Shown: positions 26,419 to 30,092 of the stretch, piece by piece | Position numbering within the stretch: position 1 is the stretch's first letter | How the letters are laid out: each line of letters starts with the position of its first letter | Notes under the pieces: generated by a model | The model's input: only the letters and a program-made list of their open reading frames with translations | Database searches by the model: none | Told to the model about the DNA's origin: nothing | NCBI GenBank assembly: GCA_030746295.1 | Contig: JASLMY010000026.1 | Coordinates: 1 to 30,092, forward strand | DNA length: 30,092 nt | Origin: Alphaproteobacteria bacterium | GTDB lineage: Bacteria > Pseudomonadota > Alphaproteobacteria > GCA-2731375 | Direction of reading: 5' to 3' | Made by a program: the position numbers and the translations under genes

Positions 26419-27342
26419 ATGGCAAGCACTACTTCGAAAGCTCTCGACGATGGTGGCGGCGCGTCTCCGGCCGCCCTGCCGGGTTCATTCGATCTTGCTG
26501 ACGACGAGGCCTACCGACGTTGGCGCCGGGAGAAGCTGCACGACTACCCGTTAACCGCGACGGCGCTCAGCGTCGCCATCGACGATCCGGGGGGCCTCTC
26601 GGCTGCGAAGCGCCAGGCGCTCGTCGAGCGCTGCGCCAGGTTCAACATAGCCTTCTATACCTGTCGGGCGGAGATGGGCGAGGGCGACGTATTGGCGTTG
26701 GCCCACCAGCTCGGGCTACGCCGCCTGGAGCGCCCGCTGCTGACGGGGGGCACCGGCGTTACCCGCATCGAAGCGACGACGACCGGCGCTGCGGCAAACT
26801 ACGTGCCCTATTCGACCCGGCCGCTCGGCTGGCATACCGACGGCTACTACAACAGCGGCGCCGATTCGGTGCGGAGCTTCGTGCTGCACTGCGCCCGCGG
26901 CCCGGCCGCCGGCGGCGAGAGCCGGCTTCTCGACCCCGAGATCGCCTACATTCGGCTGCGGGACCGGGACCCGGGCCTGATCGACGCCCTGATGCGGCCC
27001 GACGCCCTGACCATTCCGGCCAATGTCAGGAATGGCAAAGTCCTGCGGCCGGCCTGCTCCGGCCCCGTCTTCCAGGTCTTGGACGGCAAGCTGCTGATGC
27101 GCTACACGGCCCGCCCCCGCTATGCCGTTTGGGCATCCGGCGGCCGTCTGGCAGAGGCCAGGCGTTGTCTGGAGGCGCTGCTCGACAGCGACGACGAGGC
27201 CATCGTTCGCCATTGCCTCAGGGCCGGCGAGGGCATCGTCGCCAACAACGTGCTGCATCGGCGCGCCGGCTTTGCCGACGCGCCCGACGGTGGCGCGGGC
27301 CGGCTCGTCTACCGGGCACGGTTTCGCGACCGAGTGGGCTGA
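26419..27342 (+). CDS. TauD/TfdA-family Fe(II)/2-oxoglutarate-dependent dioxygenase
   Basis: A 307-residue predicted non-haem iron oxygenase. H139-T-D141 in LGWHTDGYYN and H280 in NNVLHRRAGF form the facial triad; R299/R301 in LVYRARFRD suit 2-oxoglutarate binding. The sequence is clearly different from the dioxygenase at 15874. I start it at ATG 26419; GTG 26374 would add 15 residues and neither start has a strong ribosome site. It is followed after 40 bp by two very small genes on the same strand and then by the thiosulfate-oxidation genes, so a sulfur-related substrate is conceivable but unproven. The HxDGYYN motif and LLDPEIAY stretch do not let me name the substrate. Confidence 0.85.
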   Translation: MASTTSKALDDGGGASPAALPGSFDLADDEAYRRWRREKLHDYPLTATALSVAIDDPGGLSAAKRQALVERCARFNIAFYTCRAEMGEGDVLALAHQLGLRRLERPLLTGGTGVTRIEATTTGAAANYVPYSTRPLGWHTDGYYNSGADSVRSFVLHCARGPAAGGESRLLDPEIAYIRLRDRDPGLIDALMRPDALTIPANVRNGKVLRPACSGPVFQVLDGKLLMRYTARPRYAVWASGGRLAEARRCLEALLDSDDEAIVRHCLRAGEGIVANNVLHRRAGFADAPDGGAGRLVYRARFRDRVG

Positions 27343-27382
27343 TGGGCACCGGCCCAGGGATTTGAAGGAAGGGCCTGAGATC

Positions 27383-27586
27383 ATGTCGGACAACTTGATG
27401 CGGCTGAGCGAGATCATCATCGCCAATCCGAACATCACCTCCTTCAAGGAGCTGCTCGCCGTCCTGGGCGATCAACGGGGGCACGGCGCCACGTTGTTGG
27501 AAATCGATCTCAAGCCGGATTTTCCCGACACGCCCAGAAACTGGGAATCCATGGTCGAGACGAGCTTCACCTGGGGCCGGCCATGA
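27383..27586 (+). CDS. Small hypothetical protein
   Basis: A 67-residue acidic protein, MSDNLMRLSEIIIANPNI at the N-terminus, with a GHGATLLEIDLKPDFPD middle and a WESMVETSFTWGRP tail. It has no signal peptide, membrane helix or cysteine. A GAAGGAAGGG ribosome site lies about 12 nt upstream of the ATG. Its stop overlaps the ATG of the next small gene (ATGA), so the two are translationally coupled, and both follow the dioxygenase gene. I do not recognise a family. Coding is supported by the overlap, ribosome site and codon pattern. Confidence 0.65.
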   Translation: MSDNLMRLSEIIIANPNITSFKELLAVLGDQRGHGATLLEIDLKPDFPDTPRNWESMVETSFTWGRP

Positions 27587-27798
27587 CGCCCGAGGAGACG
27601 CGGCCCGTCGACCGCTTGCCACTTCCCTTCGGCAAGGAGGTGGTGATCCAGGAGGTCGTCTTCGAGGACGACGTCAGGCTGCTGCGGCTTCGCATTCGCG
27701 AGGGCGCGCGCTTCACCATCGTCGACCTCGACCCCCAGTCCGCCGCCGCCTGGGGCGCCTGTCTCTCGGCCTGGGCCGTGACCCGGGAAGGCACCTGA
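27583..27798 (+). CDS. Small hypothetical protein
   Basis: A 71-residue protein. The core VRLLRLRIREGARFTIVDLDPQSAAAWGACL looks like a compact beta-strand/helix domain that I have seen in short uncharacterised alphaproteobacterial proteins, but I cannot give a reliable family name. It has one cysteine and no export signal. It overlaps the preceding small gene by 4 bp (ATGA), which fixes the start. Together with that gene and the dioxygenase it forms a three-gene unit ending 223 bp before soxX. Confidence 0.7.
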   Translation: MTPEETRPVDRLPLPFGKEVVIQEVVFEDDVRLLRLRIREGARFTIVDLDPQSAAAWGACLSAWAVTREGT

Positions 27799-27874
27799 TC
27801 CCGACACCGCGCGAACCGTCGCGGCGCCCGACGCAGAGCCGAAAGCGGCTCGGGCGGCCTCGTATATTACGCAC

Positions 27875-27902
27875 TTGATATTTTACATAAATCGAATACG
27901 AT
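27875..27902 (+). promoter_or_regulatory. Candidate promoter of the soxXYZA operon
   Basis: TTGATA (27875-27880) and TACGAT (27897-27902) are 16 bp apart in a strikingly AT-rich patch (about 27861-27902) within very GC-rich DNA. A CGTA-TAT-TACG inverted repeat at 27861-27871 just upstream could be an operator. About 115 nt of leader would precede soxX. Predicted only. Confidence 0.45.
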
Positions 27903-28021
27903 GCCGGACACTAGGGCTGGAAATCGCGCAGCCTTCGAGGCAAGGGCCGAATGAATCAGGCACCGATAAGACGTGCCGGAAGGCCGCGATGGGGCCATCG
28001 ACAAGGAGGGAGGCGAGAATC

Positions 28022-28489
28022 GTGAGAGCAATGGTATGCGTTGCGTCCGCCCTGGCGGCCGCGGTTTTCTTGAACGCGGGCGGCTCGGCGCTCGCCGGTG
28101 AAGCCAAGCAACTCGTCAAGTACACGGTCGTGGACGAATCGAGTATCCCGAAATCACTGACCGGCAAGACGGGCGACGCCAAGAACGGACGCAAGATCGC
28201 GATCCACCGCAAGAAGGGCAATTGCCTGGCCTGCCACGAGATGCCGATCTCCGAGCAACCCTTTCACGGCCAGATCGGACCCGACCTCAAGGGCGTGGCC
28301 GAGCGCTATTCGGAGGGCGAGCTCAGGCTGCGCGTCGTCAATCCGAAGATCGTCAACGAGGCCAGCATCATGCCGTCATTCTACCGCAACGACGGCTTTC
28401 ACCGCGTCCTGAAGAAGTTCCAGGGCAAGACCCTCCTCTCCGCGCAAGAGGTCGAGGACGTGGTCGCCTATCTGATGACCCTGAAGTGA
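28022..28489 (+). CDS. soxX: Sulfur oxidation c-type cytochrome SoxX
   Basis: A 155-residue monohaem cytochrome, partner of SoxA in the SoxAX complex that joins thiosulfate to the SoxY cysteine in the periplasm. Residues 1-26 are a signal peptide (cleavage near ALAG). C68-L-A-C71-H72 binds haem, and M117 in EASIMPSFYRN is the axial ligand in the usual SoxX context. The GTG start at 28022 has GGAGGGAGG 7 nt upstream; the frame opens further upstream at 27875, within the promoter. First gene of soxXYZA. Confidence 0.95.
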   Translation: MRAMVCVASALAAAVFLNAGGSALAGEAKQLVKYTVVDESSIPKSLTGKTGDAKNGRKIAIHRKKGNCLACHEMPISEQPFHGQIGPDLKGVAERYSEGELRLRVVNPKIVNEASIMPSFYRNDGFHRVLKKFQGKTLLSAQEVEDVVAYLMTLK

Positions 28490-28553
28490 GCCTTCGGGAG
28501 AGACCGAGGCACCCTCGGGAAGACCCACCGACCAGAGAAATCGAGGACATTCG

Positions 28554-29033
28554 ATGCAAACCAAAATCGTCATGCAACCGGTGACCAGGCGGACGCTGAT
28601 GGCCTTCGCCGGCGCCGGCGCCGTCGCCACCCTGACCGGCGCACTTCTGCCCGGCCTGGCCCGAGCCGACGCCAAGGCGGTCGCCGATTCGATCAAGAAG
28701 CTGATCGGCGACAAGACGCCCAAGAGTGGCCGGATCGCGCTCGAGCTGCCCCAGATTGCGGAGAACGGCAACACCGTGCCGATCGCGCTGGAGGTCGAGA
28801 GCCCGATGACCGAGACCGACTACGTCAAGGCGGTGCACGTCTTCGCCGATCAGAACCCGAACCCGGACGTCGCCACCTTCCGCTTCACCTCGGCCTCGGG
28901 CAAGGCCAAGGTCTCGACCCGGATGCGGATGATCAAGACCCAGAACGTGATCGCGCTGGCCGAGATGAGCGACGGCTCGATCTACATGGCGAAGGCCGAG
29001 GTCAAAGTCACAATCGGCGGCTGCGGCGGCTGA
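28554..29033 (+). CDS. soxY: Thiosulfate oxidation carrier protein SoxY
   Basis: A 159-residue carrier of sulfur intermediates. The last residues TIGGCGG hold the swinging-arm cysteine C157, to which thiosulfate-derived sulfur is covalently attached. The N-terminus has a Tat signal with R12-R13 in PVTRRTLMAFAG and a hydrophobic stretch ending near LARADA; Tat export as a SoxYZ pair is the known route for this family. It follows soxX by 64 bp and precedes soxZ by 22 bp. Confidence 0.97.
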   Translation: MQTKIVMQPVTRRTLMAFAGAGAVATLTGALLPGLARADAKAVADSIKKLIGDKTPKSGRIALELPQIAENGNTVPIALEVESPMTETDYVKAVHVFADQNPNPDVATFRFTSASGKAKVSTRMRMIKTQNVIALAEMSDGSIYMAKAEVKVTIGGCGG

Positions 29034-29055
29034 TCGGAACGAGGGAGACGATCCA

Positions 29056-29382
29056 ATGGCAAAGACGAAAGCCCGCGTGAAGGTGCCGAAGTCGGTGAAG
29101 AAGGGCGAGGTATTTCAGGTCAAGACCCTGATCTCGCACAAGATGGAGACCGGTCAGCGCAAGGACAAGAAGGGCAACAAGATCCCGCGCATGATCATCA
29201 ACAAGTTCACCTGCACCTATAACGGCAAGGTGGTCTTCGAGTCCGATTGGGAGCCGGCGATCTCCGCCAATCCCTACATGGCCTTCTATTTGAAGGCCGA
29301 GGAGAGCGGCACGCTGAAGTTCACCTGGAAGGACGATTCCGGCGCCGTCTTCGAGAAGTCGGCGCCGTTGACCGTTCAATAA
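29056..29382 (+). CDS. soxZ: Thiosulfate oxidation carrier complex protein SoxZ
   Basis: A 108-residue immunoglobulin-like partner of SoxY with no signal peptide, so it would be exported together with SoxY. Family stretches seen are VKTLISHKMETGQRKD, KIPRMIINKFTCTYNGK and the AISANPYMAFYLKAEESGTLKFTWKD region. A GAGGGAGA site lies upstream of the ATG. It is located between soxY and soxA, 15 bp before the latter. Confidence 0.97.
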   Translation: MAKTKARVKVPKSVKKGEVFQVKTLISHKMETGQRKDKKGNKIPRMIINKFTCTYNGKVVFESDWEPAISANPYMAFYLKAEESGTLKFTWKDDSGAVFEKSAPLTVQ

Positions 29383-29397
29383 CCGGAGGAGGGGGCA

Positions 29398-30092
29398 ATG
29401 CAGAGGAACTGGATGGCGAGGGCAATCGGCCTCGCGATCGTCGGCTCGTTGGCCGGCGGTGTCGGCGGCGCGTTCGCCGGCGACGACGACGGACCCTACA
29501 AGGTCGGCGACCGGCGCAGCGGCTATACCTACATGACGCCGGAAACGAAGGATATGCAGGACGACGACTTCGCCAACCCGGCCTTCGTCTGGCTCGATCA
29601 GGGCGAGGCACTCTGGAGCAAGGTGGACGGTGAGGCCGGCAAGTCCTGCGCCTCCTGCCACGAGGACGCTGCCGCCTCGATGAAGGGCGTCGGCGCCACC
29701 TACCCGGTCTTCGATCCGAAACTCGGCAAGATCAAGAGCATCGAGAAGCAGATCAACATCTGCCGCGAGGAGCGGATGAAGGCCAAGCCCTACAAGTGGG
29801 AATCGGCCGAGATGCTGTCGATGTCGATCTTCGTGCGCCACCAGTCACGCGGCATGCCGATGAACGTCAAGATCGACGGCGCGGCGGCACCCTTCTTCGA
29901 GAAGGGCAAGGCCTTCTACAACCAGCGCCGCGGCCAGCTCGATGTGGCCTGCAAGCACTGCCATGTCGACAACGCCGGCAAGATGGCGCGGGCCAATCTT
30001 TTGACCCAGGGCCAGAGCACCGGCTTTCCGCTCTACCGCTTGAAGTGGCAGAAACCGGGCTCGATTCATCGCCGCTTCCGCGGCTGCAACAA
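29398..30092 (+). CDS. soxA: Sulfur oxidation c-type cytochrome SoxA (partial, runs off the right edge)
   Basis: First 231 codons of the dihaem subunit of SoxAX. A signal peptide covers about residues 1-27 (GGAFAG). Haem motifs are C84-A-S-C87-H88 and C185-K-H-C188-H189, so this is the two-haem form. C230 in HRRFRGCN matches the active-site cysteine that becomes persulfidated and ligates the catalytic haem. A GGAGGAGGGGG ribosome site precedes ATG 29398. soxB and possibly soxCD are expected beyond the window. It is unrelated to the sarcosine oxidase gene of the same symbol at 11065. Confidence 0.96.
   Translation, partial: MQRNWMARAIGLAIVGSLAGGVGGAFAGDDDGPYKVGDRRSGYTYMTPETKDMQDDDFANPAFVWLDQGEALWSKVDGEAGKSCASCHEDAAASMKGVGATYPVFDPKLGKIKSIEKQINICREERMKAKPYKWESAEMLSMSIFVRHQSRGMPMNVKIDGAAAPFFEKGKAFYNQRRGQLDVACKHCHVDNAGKMARANLLTQGQSTGFPLYRLKWQKPGSIHRRFRGCN

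Overview
The window is a GC-rich, densely packed stretch of bacterial chromosome. Its gene content fits an alphaproteobacterium of the Rhodospirillales or Kiloniellales type: heterotetrameric sarcosine oxidase, soxXYZA thiosulfate oxidation, a class III cyclase fused to TolB-like and TPR modules, an AsmA protein and a Flp pilin. The lineage is inferred from gene content only. I see no rRNA, intact tRNA, CRISPR array, transposase or phage gene.

Layout. (1) 1-2070, minus: the first 690 codons of an AsmA-family protein that runs off the left edge. (2) 2203-8920, minus: five genes, each overlapping the next by 4 bp, transcribed as hyuA, hyuB, a 6-hydroxynicotinate-reductase-like Fe-S enzyme, a MarR regulator and a UPF0280 (ApbE-superfamily) protein. 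hyuA carries a one-base frameshift. A perfect 14-bp inverted repeat overlaps a good promoter just upstream of hyuA and is the likely MarR operator. A 3-hydroxyisobutyrate-dehydrogenase-like gene lies immediately upstream (9012-9812). (3) 9979-10290, minus: a small exported protein made of cysteine-rich CNPC repeats. (4) 10461-15631, minus: a complete soxBDAG operon for tetrameric sarcosine oxidase, divergent from a TfdA/TauD-type dioxygenase (15874-16761). (5) 16765-18439, minus: a class V aminotransferase-fold enzyme and a VOC protein. (6) 18592-19599: a decayed cyclase-family pseudogene and a doubtful small ORF. (7) 19625-25577: adenylate/guanylate cyclase, GFA-family protein, MDR oxidoreductase, AidB-like acyl-CoA dehydrogenase and an orphan Flp pilin. 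(8) 25578-26322: a scar-like region with a tRNA-like structure and the C-terminal half of an SPFH/slipin protein. (9) 26419-27798, plus: a second TauD-like dioxygenase followed by two tiny unknown proteins. (10) 28022-30092, plus: soxX, soxY, soxZ and the start of soxA for thiosulfate oxidation, running off the right edge.

How the genes may work together. The most interesting unit is the hyuA-to-UPF0280 operon with the adjacent dehydrogenase. It pairs a homologue of a ring-reducing enzyme known to carry covalent flavin with an ApbE-superfamily protein, an ATP-dependent lactam/hydantoin hydrolase pair, and a relative of the enzyme that reduces 2-formylglutarate in anaerobic nicotinate fermentation. 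This suggests, by inference only, a reductive N-heterocycle (pyridine or lactam) degradation route in which HyuAB replaces the enamidase. The two 'sox' loci are unrelated: one handles sarcosine (methylated amine turnover), the other thiosulfate.
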